Positions 15,225 to 23,477 are shown, counted from the stretch's first letter. The stretch: 64,000 bases of DNA from Pseudomonas sp. HN11 (GCF_021390155.1 NZ_CP089985.1:2057001-2121000), one strand, 5' to 3'. Numbers and translations are program-made. Notes: generated by a model not told the origin, from the sequence alone.

Positions 15225-16454
15225 ATGAGCACACTCGTACAGAGCAATGTCCGCCCGTTGGACAGCATCGTGCTGGCGGTGGTCCTCACAGGGTTTGTGG
15301 CGAGCACCTATGGTTTTGGCGTTTACCTGTTCGCCAACCTGGTGGTGGACATGCGCCGCGACATCGGTTTTGACTACACCACGGTAGGCTTGATCACCGG
15401 CGGCGCACAGATTGGCTTCTTGCTGTTTTCATCGGTGACCAGTTATATCAGCCGTTTTTTCGAAGGCTGGAAAATCAGCCTGGTGTCCACAGTAATGACG
15501 TCCCTGGCGCTGCTGGGGCTGAGTGTCAGTAACAACATTTGGTTGTCGGGAGCGCTATTGATCCTGCTTGGGGGGTGTTCCGCCTCGGTCTACATCCCAT
15601 TGGCGGAGATCGTCACCAAGGGCTTCAGCCCGGGCAATCGCTCCCGGGTCATGGGGCTGATCTCCAGCGGCACCAGCTATGGCGTGTTTATCAACGGCTT
15701 GCTGGTGTCGTTCCTGACATTCAATGGCGGCTGGCGCTCGATCTGGCTCACCGCCGGACTGATATCGGTCGCCTTGTGCGTGGTGGCGTGGTGGCTGTTG
15801 CGCAACCTGGCCGCGAGCCAGGACACCGGGTTTTCCGGGGCGCGCGCTGCAGCGTTCGACAGTCACCAACCCTGGCTCAGCCGCTCGTTGTACCTGACCT
15901 GGGCCATCGCCTTCCTCAATGGCATGGCGCTATTGCCGTTCCAGACTTACCTGGCGCCGTTCTTGCGTGATGAGTTGGGTGTGTCGGTGCAAGACACCGG
16001 TTTTATCTGGACCACCCTCGGTGCAGTGGGCATGGCGTCGGGTTTCCTGGTGGGGTGGATTGCCGACAAGGTGGGCGTGCGGACATCGCTGGCCATGTGT
16101 TTCCTGAGCGCAGGGCTGGCCGCCACCCTGGTGTTCAGTTTCAACAGCCTGCCGTTGTTCTACCTGGCTGCGTTTTTGTTTGCGCTGGCGTTTTACCCCA
16201 TCTTTGGACTGGTCCCCAGTTACATCGGGCAAATCGTACCGATCAGTCGGCTGACCCAGGCTTTCGGCATCGCCAACGTGTTGATCGGCTTGGGTGGCGT
16301 GTGCGGCAACTTCCTGGGTGGGTTCTCCAAGGACCTGACGGGGTCGTTCTCAACGGTCTACTGGGTGGTGGCGCTGTTACTGTTTGTGCAATGCGTAATG
16401 GTGTTCCTGTTGGGTAAACGTCCCATTTCGGGCAAGGAGGGCGAGCAATCATGA
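15225..16454 (+). CDS. MFS transporter, probable product exporter
   Basis: A 409-residue major facilitator protein with about twelve hydrophobic segments. The start is fixed by AAGGAGGG six bases upstream. Two symmetrical halves are visible, with the loop GWIADKVGVRTSLAMC corresponding to the conserved loop between helices 2-3 or 8-9. Its position between the methyltransferase and APS kinase genes, with an ATGA overlap to the latter, makes export of the cluster product, or self-protection, the likely job. Import of a precursor cannot be excluded. Confidence 0.85.
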   Translation: MSTLVQSNVRPLDSIVLAVVLTGFVASTYGFGVYLFANLVVDMRRDIGFDYTTVGLITGGAQIGFLLFSSVTSYISRFFEGWKISLVSTVMTSLALLGLSVSNNIWLSGALLILLGGCSASVYIPLAEIVTKGFSPGNRSRVMGLISSGTSYGVFINGLLVSFLTFNGGWRSIWLTAGLISVALCVVAWWLLRNLAASQDTGFSGARAAAFDSHQPWLSRSLYLTWAIAFLNGMALLPFQTYLAPFLRDELGVSVQDTGFIWTTLGAVGMASGFLVGWIADKVGVRTSLAMCFLSAGLAATLVFSFNSLPLFYLAAFLFALAFYPIFGLVPSYIGQIVPISRLTQAFGIANVLIGLGGVCGNFLGGFSKDLTGSFSTVYWVVALLLFVQCVMVFLLGKRPISGKEGEQS

Positions 16455-17065
16455 GTTATTTTCCAGACACTTCAAACCAGAATCTGCACGCCTTTGCGTT
16501 CAGCCACCGGCGCGCCGGACATGCGGGCATGAAACACAAACCCGTGGTCATCTGGATGACCGGGCTCTCCGCGTCCGGCAAGTCGACCATTGCGGATGCA
16601 TTGGATCGCGCTCTACAGGAGCAGGGACGGATCACTGCCATTATCGACGGCGATTCGGTGCGTGGCGGGCTGTGCCGAGACTTGGGATTTACCGACAGCG
16701 ATCGCGACGAGAACATCCGTCGGGTTGCCGAAGTGGCGCGGTTGATGCTGGAGGCGGGGCTGATCGTGATCGTGGCGCTGATTTCACCTTCGTCGGCCAG
16801 CCGACACTATGCGCGCTCGATCATCGGCAATGAGTTTTTCGTCGAAGTGCATGTGGATGCGCCGTTGGAAACCGCTGAACAACGTGATCCCAAGGGGCTG
16901 TATAAAAAAGCCCGCGCCGGGTTGATCAAAAACTTTACGGGTATCGACTCCAACTACGACGTGCCGGTGTTCCCGGAAGTGCACTTGGATACCCAGGCGC
17001 TTTCAGTGGAACAGTCGGTTGCGACGATTCTTGATTGGATGGCGCACAACGAGGATTGCACTTAG
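16451..17065 (+). CDS. cysC: Adenylylsulfate (APS) kinase
   Basis: A 204-residue APS kinase that phosphorylates APS to PAPS, the donor for sulfotransferases. WMTGLSASGKSTIADAL is the P-loop, IDGDSVRGGLCRDLGF binds APS, the conserved Ser sits in ALISPSSASR, and RDPKGLYKKARAG and FTGIDSNYDVP are family signatures. The full length, with a 26-residue leader before the kinase fold, agrees with stand-alone CysC. Its place in the operon with a sulfotransferase suggests a dedicated PAPS supply and not sulfate assimilation. Confidence 0.93.
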   Translation: MSYFPDTSNQNLHAFAFSHRRAGHAGMKHKPVVIWMTGLSASGKSTIADALDRALQEQGRITAIIDGDSVRGGLCRDLGFTDSDRDENIRRVAEVARLMLEAGLIVIVALISPSSASRHYARSIIGNEFFVEVHVDAPLETAEQRDPKGLYKKARAGLIKNFTGIDSNYDVPVFPEVHLDTQALSVEQSVATILDWMAHNEDCT

Positions 17066-17161
17066 CCGTCTGTCTTTGCGCCGGGATCACACTGTCTGCC
17101 ATTTGAAAAAACAAGGTAATCTGCGCCATCGCAGGGAGAATGCGTTTTTTCAGGAGCAGGC

Positions 17162-17806
17162 ATGACACATTTTACGGGCACTGCAAAATCGATCCGTCTG
17201 ATTGGCGGGGCCCGGGTATTGGACTTTATCAATACCACCAATGGCCGTCGTCCCGGCACCGCTCTGAAGGTCATAGAAGAACGGCTCACCAGTTTTCAGT
17301 TCTTCTTTGAATGGGCATTGCATGCGACGGTGATCTCGGCCCGTGAGTTTGATGACTACAAACCCATGGTGTTTGAGTCATCGATAGCCTACCAACCGAA
17401 CCTGGATGCGATCATTGCGTTCAGGGAGTGCCTGTACGCGGTGTTTTACCCGCTGTCGCTGCACCAAGCCGCGCCTGATGAGGCGTTGCGACAGCTTAAC
17501 GAAACGTTCCTGCAAGGTGTTGCGTGGCGGGTGCTGCGCTCTGTCGAGGGGCGGCCTGCCTGGGCGTGGAAGCCCTGTACCACGGCGCAGGAGCTGACGG
17601 CCATGGTGCTTGGGCGCCTGGCTATAGAGGCCACGCAACTGCTGGTATCCGGTGATCTGCACGCATTGCGCATTTGCGGCGCCGCTGACTGCGATTGGGT
17701 GTTCCTGGACATCTCCAAGAACAAACAACGTAAATGGTGCCAGATGAGCGTGTGTGGCAGCCGCGAAAAACTCAACCGGCTCAAGCAGGTCGGCAGCGCG
17801 CGTTAG
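17162..17806 (+). CDS. CGNR zinc-finger transcriptional regulator (ABATE domain)
   Basis: A 214-residue regulator with an N-terminal ABATE-like domain (opening RLIGGARVLDFINTTNGR) and a C-terminal CGNR zinc finger. Four cysteines are in place (ICGAADCDWVF and KWCQMSVCGSREK), but the defining CGNR reads CGSR here. AGGAG lies four bases before the ATG. It lies 96 bases after cysC in the same direction, so it may be the cluster's own regulator, read through or from its own promoter. Target sites are unknown; the inverted repeats before the cluster are candidates. Confidence 0.82.
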   Translation: MTHFTGTAKSIRLIGGARVLDFINTTNGRRPGTALKVIEERLTSFQFFFEWALHATVISAREFDDYKPMVFESSIAYQPNLDAIIAFRECLYAVFYPLSLHQAAPDEALRQLNETFLQGVAWRVLRSVEGRPAWAWKPCTTAQELTAMVLGRLAIEATQLLVSGDLHALRICGAADCDWVFLDISKNKQRKWCQMSVCGSREKLNRLKQVGSAR

Positions 17807-17843
17807 TTTCGATGTCACACGGCGGGTAGCAATTGCTCCACTT

Positions 17844-17862
17844 AATAGGAAGCATTACTATT
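17844..17862. promoter_or_regulatory. Possible Fur box upstream of fecI
   Basis: AATAGGAAGCATTACTATT is an imperfect dyad (AATAG with CTATT, nine bases apart) in the position and size of a Fur box, 28 bases before the fecI start. Agreement with the consensus is moderate. Confidence 0.35.
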
Positions 17863-17890
17863 CACGCCCCGCCTTCCCAGTGTTCCCGCG

Positions 17891-18391
17891 ATGATCCCTC
17901 AGCCGCCCCGCAGAACAGGCTTTTTCGAACACTACGAAGAGTTGATCGGGACCTGGACGCGCCGCCTGAGAAACCGTCAACAGGCCGAAGACCTGGCTCA
18001 TGACACCTTCGTGCGGGTGTTGGAGTCAAAATCCTGCGAGGTGGAGCAACCGCGCGCGTATCTGCATCAAACCGCGCGTAATATTGCAGTGGACGCCTAT
18101 CGACGCGAAGACCGTCGCGAGGCCATCACGCTGGAAGCCTTTGATCAGCGTTCGCCCCACAGTGGCGACCCGGAGCATTTCATGCACGCGATCCAGTTGG
18201 CGGACTCCATCGAGCGGGCCTTGGCTGAGTTGCCGCTCAACTGCCGCAAGATTTTCATCTGGCAGAAAATCGAAGGCCTGACCCAGCAGGAAATTGCCGA
18301 ACGCCTGGGGTTGTCTAAAAACATGGTGGAAAAGTATATGATCCGCACCCTGCGGCATCTGCGCGACCGCCTGGACGCGATGGCGCCATGA
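17891..18391 (+). CDS. fecI: ECF sigma factor FecI
   Basis: A 166-residue ECF sigma factor that directs transcription of the adjacent iron-citrate receptor gene. Region 2 is LAHDTFVRVLES with ARNIAVDAYRREDRRE; region 4 is KIFIWQKIEGLTQQEIAERLGLSKNMVEKYMIRTL. It is followed by fecR with an ATGA overlap and by a FecA-like receptor, giving the classic fecI-fecR-fecA order. Iron repression through Fur is expected. Confidence 0.92.
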   Translation: MIPQPPRRTGFFEHYEELIGTWTRRLRNRQQAEDLAHDTFVRVLESKSCEVEQPRAYLHQTARNIAVDAYRREDRREAITLEAFDQRSPHSGDPEHFMHAIQLADSIERALAELPLNCRKIFIWQKIEGLTQQEIAERLGLSKNMVEKYMIRTLRHLRDRLDAMAP

Positions 18392-19371
18392 CTGCCCGCT
18401 TTGAAACAGGATCTTCCATGATGGATAACCGTGCCCGAGACGAAGCCGCGCAATGGTTCGTGCGCCTGCAAGACGCCGAGTTGAGCGTTGCCGAGCGCCA
18501 GCGCTTCGATGCGTGGCGTAACGAACACCCTGACCATCAATACGAACTCGATGTGCTGCAAGGCTTGTGGCGCGCCACCGACTTGCTGCCCAAGGCGCGC
18601 CTGCAAGCGCTGTGCGAAGCCCCGGTGGAACGCCCCAACCGCCGCGCCGTGTTGCGTTACGCAGTGGCTGCCAGTGTAGTCGCCGTGGCCCTGGGATTGG
18701 GCTTGTTCAGCGGGCTGGATCATCCCAAACCCTACAGTGCCGAATTCAGCACACGCTTGGGCGAGCATCGCCAGGTGGCCTTACCCGATGGCTCGGTGAT
18801 GGACCTCAACAGCCGCAGTATCGTCGCGGTGCACTATGAAAAAGGCCGACGTGGCGTGGAGCTCAAGCAGGGGGAGGCGATGTTCAGCGTCGAGCATGAC
18901 ACCAGCCGACCCTTCGTCGTGGTTGCCGGGGCAGGGCAGGTGACGGTGACGGGCACCCGGTTCGATGTGCGCCGCGATGAGGACCAGACCCGCGTGATGG
19001 TCGAGGCCGGAACCGTGAAGGTACAAGGGCATTCGCCAGACAAAGGAGTGACGTTGACGGCGGGCTTGGGCACGCATGTCGACAATAAAGGGCTGGTGGC
19101 AGCCGCCTACGGCGTAAACACCGAAGAGTTGACCGCCTGGCGCACGGGCAAGCTGGTCTTCAACAATGCTTTGCTGGGCGAAGTGGCGCGGGAGGTTTCA
19201 CGTTATCGTGAGCAACCGCTGCGTGTCAGTACACCTGCCGTCGGCAACCTGCGCCTGACCAGCGTGCTCAAGGCCAATGATACCGACGCTTTGCTCAAAG
19301 CCCTGCCGCACATACTGCCGGTGGCCTTGCGCACCTTGCCGGATGGCAGCCAGGAAATTATTTCACGCTGA
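18388..19371 (+). CDS. fecR: Anti-sigma factor / sensor FecR
   Basis: A 327-residue inner-membrane protein that receives the signal from the occupied outer-membrane receptor and activates FecI. The N-domain (EAAQWFVRLQDAELSVAER, FDAWRNEHPDHQYE) is cytoplasmic, YAVAASVVAVALGLGLFSGL is the single membrane span, and the periplasmic FecR domain carries GEHRQVALPDGSVMDLNS and GEAMFSVEHDTSRPFVV. It ends with the STN-like tail usual for FecR. The start overlaps the fecI stop; a second Met lies 33 bases downstream. Confidence 0.93.
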   Translation: MTARFETGSSMMDNRARDEAAQWFVRLQDAELSVAERQRFDAWRNEHPDHQYELDVLQGLWRATDLLPKARLQALCEAPVERPNRRAVLRYAVAASVVAVALGLGLFSGLDHPKPYSAEFSTRLGEHRQVALPDGSVMDLNSRSIVAVHYEKGRRGVELKQGEAMFSVEHDTSRPFVVVAGAGQVTVTGTRFDVRRDEDQTRVMVEAGTVKVQGHSPDKGVTLTAGLGTHVDNKGLVAAAYGVNTEELTAWRTGKLVFNNALLGEVAREVSRYREQPLRVSTPAVGNLRLTSVLKANDTDALLKALPHILPVALRTLPDGSQEIISR

Positions 19372-19468
19372 CATTCAGGTTTTTTCCGAGTTCTTCGTCT
19401 TCTCCTGCAACTGCAACTGGTTTGCATTAACAGCCGCACACTCTTGCGATCACAGGACTGGGTTCGAC

Positions 19469-21874
19469 GTGAAAAAACTCGCCGTTAACAACAATAAAAT
19501 CTCCCGCTGGGCGCCGCTGGCCCTGGCGCTTGCAGTCAGTGCCGCGCTCCCTGCGGCCTACGCAGCCGATGCTATTCACATCCAGGCCCAGCCCCTGGGC
19601 GCGGCACTGAGTCAACTGGGCCAGCAGACTTCCCTGCAAGTGTTCTTCAGCCCTGACTTGGTCGCAGGCAAGCAGGCGCCGGCGGTAGACGGCAACCTTT
19701 CCTCTGAACAAGCCTTGCGCCAACTGCTGCAAGGCAGCGGCCTGGACTACCAGATGGATGCCGGCTCCGTGACCCTGCGCCCACTGAACAGTGGCACCGG
19801 TGAAGCCGGTTCGCCCCTGGAGCTGGGTGCCACCGATATTAAAGTGGTGGGTGACTGGCTGGGTGATGCCAATGCTGAAGTGGTGCAGAACCACCCCGGC
19901 GCACGCACGGTGATCCGCCGTGAAGCCATGGTGGAGCAGGGCGCAATGAACGTCGGCGACGTGCTGCGTCGTGTGCCTGGCGTGCAGGTGCAGGAATCCA
20001 ACGGCACCGGCGGCAGCGACATCTCCCTCAACGTCGGCGTACGTGGCCTGACATCGCGGCTGTCGCCACGTTCTACCGTGCTGATCGACGGCGTGCCCGC
20101 CGCGTTTGCGCCTTATGGCCAGCCGCAATTGTCGATGGCGCCGATTTCAGCGGGTAACCTGGACAGCATCGACGTGGTGCGCGGCGCCGGTTCCGTGCGT
20201 TACGGGCCACAAAACGTCGGCGGCGTGATCAACTTCGTGACCCGTGCCATTCCCGAGAAATTCTCCGGCGAAGTCGGCACCACCCTGCAAACCTCCGCCC
20301 ATGGCGGCTGGAAGCATGTGGACAACGCCTTTATCGGCGGCACCGCCGACAACGGCATCGGCGTCGCTTTGCTGTATTCCGGGGTCAATGGCAACGGTTA
20401 CCGCAACAGCAACAATTCCAACGACATCGACGACGTGATCCTCAAGACCCACTGGGCGCCGACCGATCAAGATGATTTCTCGCTGAACTTTCACTACTAC
20501 GACGCCAGCGCCGACATGCCCGGCGGCCTGACCCAGAAACAATTCGACGCCAACCCGTACCAATCGGTGCGTGACTGGGACAACTTCAGCGGTCGCCGCA
20601 AGGACGTGTCCTTCAAGTACATCCGCCAGATCGACGACCGCACTCAGGCCGAAGTGCTGACTTACTATTCCGACAGTTTCCGCGGCAGCAACATCGCCAA
20701 CCGCGACCTCAAGACGATCGGCTCTTACCCGCGCACCTACTACACCTTTGGCATCGAGCCGCGGGTGTCCCATGTGTTCGACGTGGGTCCGAGTACCCAG
20801 GAAGTCAGCCTGGGTTATCGCTACCTCAAGGAGGGCATGCATGAGCAGGCCACCAGCCTGAACCTGGTCAACAATGTGCCTACGCCGGGTGGGCAGAGCG
20901 ATGGTCACGTCTATCAGGACCGCACCGGGGGCACCGAGGCCAACGCGTTCTATATCGACAACAAAGTAGATATCGGCAAGTGGACCATCACGCCGGGGAT
21001 CCGCTTCGAGGACATCCGTACCGAATGGCACGACCGCCCGGTGGTTGCCTTGAACGGCACGCGTACCCAGGAAAAACGCCGTGAAGTCCACAACAACGAA
21101 CCGCTGCCGGCCTTGAGCGTGATGTACCACGTCTCCGACGCCTGGAAACTGTTCGCCAACTACGAGACGTCGTTTGGCAGCCTGCAATACTTCCAACTGG
21201 GCCAGGGCGGCACAGGCGACCAGACCGCCAATGGCCTGAACCCGGAAAAGGCCAAGACCTACGAGGTGGGTACGCGCTACAACGACAATGTCTGGGGCGG
21301 TGAGCTGACGTTCTTCTACATCGACTTCTCGGATGAGCTGCAATACGTCAGCAACGACGTGGGCTGGACTAACCTCGGCGCTACCAAGCACACCGGTATC
21401 GAGGCCTCGGCCCACTACGACCTGTCGAATCTGGACCCGCGCCTTGACGGCCTGACCGCCAATGCCGGCTTCACCTATACCAAGGCCACCTCGGAGGGCG
21501 ATGTACCGTTCAAGGGCCGTGACCTGCCACTGTACTCCCGTGAAGTGGCCACGTTGGGCCTGCGTTATGATGTCAACCGCTGGACCCACAACCTGGATGT
21601 GTACGCCCAGTCCGGCCAGCGTGCGCCGGGGACCACGAGTACCTATATCACCCAAGGCACCGCCGATGGTCAATTTGGTGATATCCCTGGTTATGTCTCG
21701 GTCAACGTGCGCAGCGGTTACGACTTTGGCGAGCAATTGTCCAACCTGAAGCTGGGTGTCGGCGTGAAAAACGTCTTCGACCAGCAACACTACACCCGCT
21801 CCAGTGACAACAACGCTGGGTTGTATCTCGGCGAACCCCGTACGTTCTTCGTACAGGCCAGCGTCGGTTTCTGA
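19469..21874 (+). CDS. fecA: TonB-dependent ferric citrate receptor FecA-like
   Basis: An 801-residue outer-membrane receptor. After a signal peptide ending at AAYA comes an STN signalling domain (about residues 34-110, IHIQAQPLGAALSQLGQQTS), then a linker with DIKVVGDWL, the plug (GARTVIRREAMVEQGAMNVG, VRGLTSRLSPRSTVLIDGVP) and a 22-strand barrel ending in FVQASVGF. Agreement with Escherichia coli FecA is strong in the plug and in the barrel motifs PRSTVLIDG, APYGQPQLS and ADMPGGLTQ. The GTG start at 19469 gives a normal signal sequence. It transports ferric dicitrate, or a close relative, and signals to FecR. Confidence 0.9.
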   Translation: MKKLAVNNNKISRWAPLALALAVSAALPAAYAADAIHIQAQPLGAALSQLGQQTSLQVFFSPDLVAGKQAPAVDGNLSSEQALRQLLQGSGLDYQMDAGSVTLRPLNSGTGEAGSPLELGATDIKVVGDWLGDANAEVVQNHPGARTVIRREAMVEQGAMNVGDVLRRVPGVQVQESNGTGGSDISLNVGVRGLTSRLSPRSTVLIDGVPAAFAPYGQPQLSMAPISAGNLDSIDVVRGAGSVRYGPQNVGGVINFVTRAIPEKFSGEVGTTLQTSAHGGWKHVDNAFIGGTADNGIGVALLYSGVNGNGYRNSNNSNDIDDVILKTHWAPTDQDDFSLNFHYYDASADMPGGLTQKQFDANPYQSVRDWDNFSGRRKDVSFKYIRQIDDRTQAEVLTYYSDSFRGSNIANRDLKTIGSYPRTYYTFGIEPRVSHVFDVGPSTQEVSLGYRYLKEGMHEQATSLNLVNNVPTPGGQSDGHVYQDRTGGTEANAFYIDNKVDIGKWTITPGIRFEDIRTEWHDRPVVALNGTRTQEKRREVHNNEPLPALSVMYHVSDAWKLFANYETSFGSLQYFQLGQGGTGDQTANGLNPEKAKTYEVGTRYNDNVWGGELTFFYIDFSDELQYVSNDVGWTNLGATKHTGIEASAHYDLSNLDPRLDGLTANAGFTYTKATSEGDVPFKGRDLPLYSREVATLGLRYDVNRWTHNLDVYAQSGQRAPGTTSTYITQGTADGQFGDIPGYVSVNVRSGYDFGEQLSNLKLGVGVKNVFDQQHYTRSSDNNAGLYLGEPRTFFVQASVGF

Positions 21875-21887
21875 CCCACCGCGATTC

Positions 21888-21925
21888 AAAAAATCGCAGT
21901 CCCTTTCAGGGCTGCGATTTTTTTT
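21888..21925 (+). terminator. Rho-independent terminator after fecA
   Basis: The stem AAAAAATCGCAG (21888-21899) pairs with CTGCGATTTTTT, is separated by a 12-base loop, and runs into a T-tract ending at 21925. It sits 14 bases after the fecA stop and separates fecIRA from the hrp-box genes. Confidence 0.9.
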
Positions 21926-21968
21926 GCCTGTTTCCTACGCCTACACGGCACATCTGTATGGTTGTTCT

Positions 21969-21997
21969 GGAACTGATTCCGACATGATCCCCACATA
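21969..21997 (+). promoter_or_regulatory. hrp box 1 (HrpL-dependent promoter)
   Basis: GGAACT (21969-21974), a 16-base spacer and CCACATA (21991-21997) match the HrpL consensus GGAACC-N15/16-CCACNNA at all but one position. The coding start at 22055 lies 57 bases downstream. Confidence 0.8.
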
Positions 21998-22054
21998 TGG
22001 ATACACCTGAGGAGCAACAGGCTGAAGGTGACGCCTAACGTATTGGAGAAACTT

Positions 22055-23017
22055 ATGTCGGTATCCACCCTCGATTCATCCCCCTCCGCTTCATCCACGC
22101 GTGAGTTTGCGCCCACCTCTCCCAAGCCTCAGGCCAAGGCCAGCGATTCGGCGCTTGCTGCGCCTTCCTTCAGTGGCCAGAGTCCTGCGCGCGTCAGTTT
22201 CAGCTCCCGCGAAAGCCAGGCCGGCCCTGTGTTCGGCGATGCTCAGGCGCAGACCGACCGTAGCAGCCTTCAGCACGCTGCTGTGTTGCCTGGTGTCATG
22301 GATAAGCTCAAGCACTGGATGGGCAATTGGTTTGGTGGGCACCGGCCTCCCATGCATTCTGGGTGTAATAATCCGCCACCAAGACCGAATCCTGGGTGGA
22401 GTAACCCACCGCCGCGCCCCATGCCCACCCTTGGCAGGCCGCATCCGACCCAGCCAGGCAGGCCCGACCCACACTACTCACTGAAGAATAATGAACAATT
22501 GGCTCAGCAGTTACTCGACAACTTCGATGCTTTCAGGGATCCCAAGAACCCAGGTTATGTCAGCGTTGACAGTATTCATGCGATGGCGAACAGAGGGTGG
22601 TCGAGTGATCCTGTCATGAACGAGAACATTCGTCTGGCCAAGGAGTTGTTGCGGCGTCCGAAGCTGATCGATGCCGCCGACCGGCACAGCACCACAGGCG
22701 CGCTGGATGGCCTGATCGACCGGCAAAAGCTGGGTATGATTATCAGGGGAGATAACTACTTCAAGTACGCCAGTGACAAGCAATTGGTCCAAGAGATGCT
22801 TGATCATTTCAAGGAATTGAAGGGCGGGCAGTGGGGGCCATACCTGCGGGTCAAGGATCTGGAAAGGTTGGCTGCACGCCCACTGACGGGTGATTCTGCA
22901 AGGGACCATCTAACCCAGTTGGCGCAGGAATTCCTCAAACGTAGCGATTTAGTGGAGGAGATGGCCGACTGGTTTGGCCGAATCCGCTGGAAAACGTTGA
23001 ACTCGGCTTCTCTCTGA
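22055..23017 (+). CDS. HrpL-regulated candidate type III secreted protein with HrpF/HrpK/NolX-like repeats
   Basis: A 320-residue protein. The first about 55 residues are very Ser-rich with few acidic residues (MSVSTLDSSPSASSTREF), as in type III secretion signals. An amphipathic stretch VMDKLKHWMGNWFGG is followed by a Pro-rich linker with repeated NPPPRP, then two related helical modules of about 80 residues. The first contains LAQQLLDNFDAFRDPKNPGY and LAKELLRRPKLIDAADRH; the second LVQEMLDHFKELKGGQWGPY and LAQEFLKRSDLVEEMADWF. Such modules recall HrpF/HrpK/NolX translocators from memory. GGAG six bases before the ATG fixes the start, and an hrp box lies upstream. No chaperone or apparatus gene is adjacent. 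Confidence 0.7.
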   Translation: MSVSTLDSSPSASSTREFAPTSPKPQAKASDSALAAPSFSGQSPARVSFSSRESQAGPVFGDAQAQTDRSSLQHAAVLPGVMDKLKHWMGNWFGGHRPPMHSGCNNPPPRPNPGWSNPPPRPMPTLGRPHPTQPGRPDPHYSLKNNEQLAQQLLDNFDAFRDPKNPGYVSVDSIHAMANRGWSSDPVMNENIRLAKELLRRPKLIDAADRHSTTGALDGLIDRQKLGMIIRGDNYFKYASDKQLVQEMLDHFKELKGGQWGPYLRVKDLERLAARPLTGDSARDHLTQLAQEFLKRSDLVEEMADWFGRIRWKTLNSASL

Positions 23018-23070
23018 TTATCCCTACGGCGCCGTAACACAGGGTTACGGTGTTTGCCCCAATTATGTCA

Positions 23071-23098
23071 GGAACTGTTTACGTCCCTTTGCCACACA
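23071..23098 (+). promoter_or_regulatory. hrp box 2 (HrpL-dependent promoter)
   Basis: GGAACT (23071-23076), 15 bases, then CCACACA (23092-23098) fit the consensus GGAACC-N15/16-CCACNNA. The small gene at 23160 follows 61 bases later. Confidence 0.8.
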
Positions 23099-23159
23099 GA
23101 TCATGTCCAACGGATTTAATCAATACGGTCGCTTTTCGATTCCGCATGAGGGCTAGCCA

Positions 23160-23477
23160 ATGACGTCAACCTCCCTTCAACCCCCTTCATCCGGCTGTCA
23201 GATATTGTTTTGCAAACACCATGAAACGGATCATCCGTCAGCAGATCGCGGCGCGATTGTGCAACATCCCTTGGCTCCGTCGTTTGCCCATGCCGCCGAA
23301 ACCCGGCGAATGAAGGCTTTCACCGGCCAGAGCAAATTTCAGGCGCCGGTCGCCGATGACTTTTCCCGCGGCCTGGCCGAACCTAGCGGGTCTTCCAGTG
23401 ATGATGACAAGGTGCTGCGGCGCGCTGGAGTGATCAACGGCTTGACGGCCTGGTTGCGTCGGCAAACGCTGAGTTGA
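23160..23477 (+). CDS. Small HrpL-regulated protein of unknown function
   Basis: A 105-residue protein I do not recognise. It begins MTSTSLQPPSSGCQ, Ser/Thr/Pro-rich like a type III signal, has a Ser/Asp-rich stretch (EPSGSSSDDDK) and ends in an amphipathic segment, VLRRAGVINGLTAWLRRQ, that loosely recalls VMDKLKHWMGNW in the preceding gene. GAGGG lies seven bases upstream of the ATG. Having its own hrp box argues that it is, or was, a real gene. It may be a secreted protein, or the remnant of a longer paralogue of its neighbour lacking the repeat part. Confidence 0.55.
   Translation: MTSTSLQPPSSGCQILFCKHHETDHPSADRGAIVQHPLAPSFAHAAETRRMKAFTGQSKFQAPVADDFSRGLAEPSGSSSDDDKVLRRAGVINGLTAWLRRQTLS

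Noticed and set aside
9897..17806. Sulfoglycolysis by the transaldolase (sulfo-TAL) route
   Set aside because: No sulfoquinovose isomerase, sulfoquinovosidase or sulfolactaldehyde dehydrogenase is present; APS kinase and sulfotransferase point to sulfation rather than sulfosugar breakdown.
9897..17806. Glycine-betaine osmolyte synthesis because of the GSMT-like methyltransferase
   Set aside because: A dimethylglycine methyltransferase or betaine transporter is missing, and the rest of the operon has no place in that pathway.
20147..21889. 580-residue open frame on the minus strand opposite fecA
   Set aside because: It is the antisense shadow of a gene with a clear family match; such long shadows are normal in GC-rich DNA.
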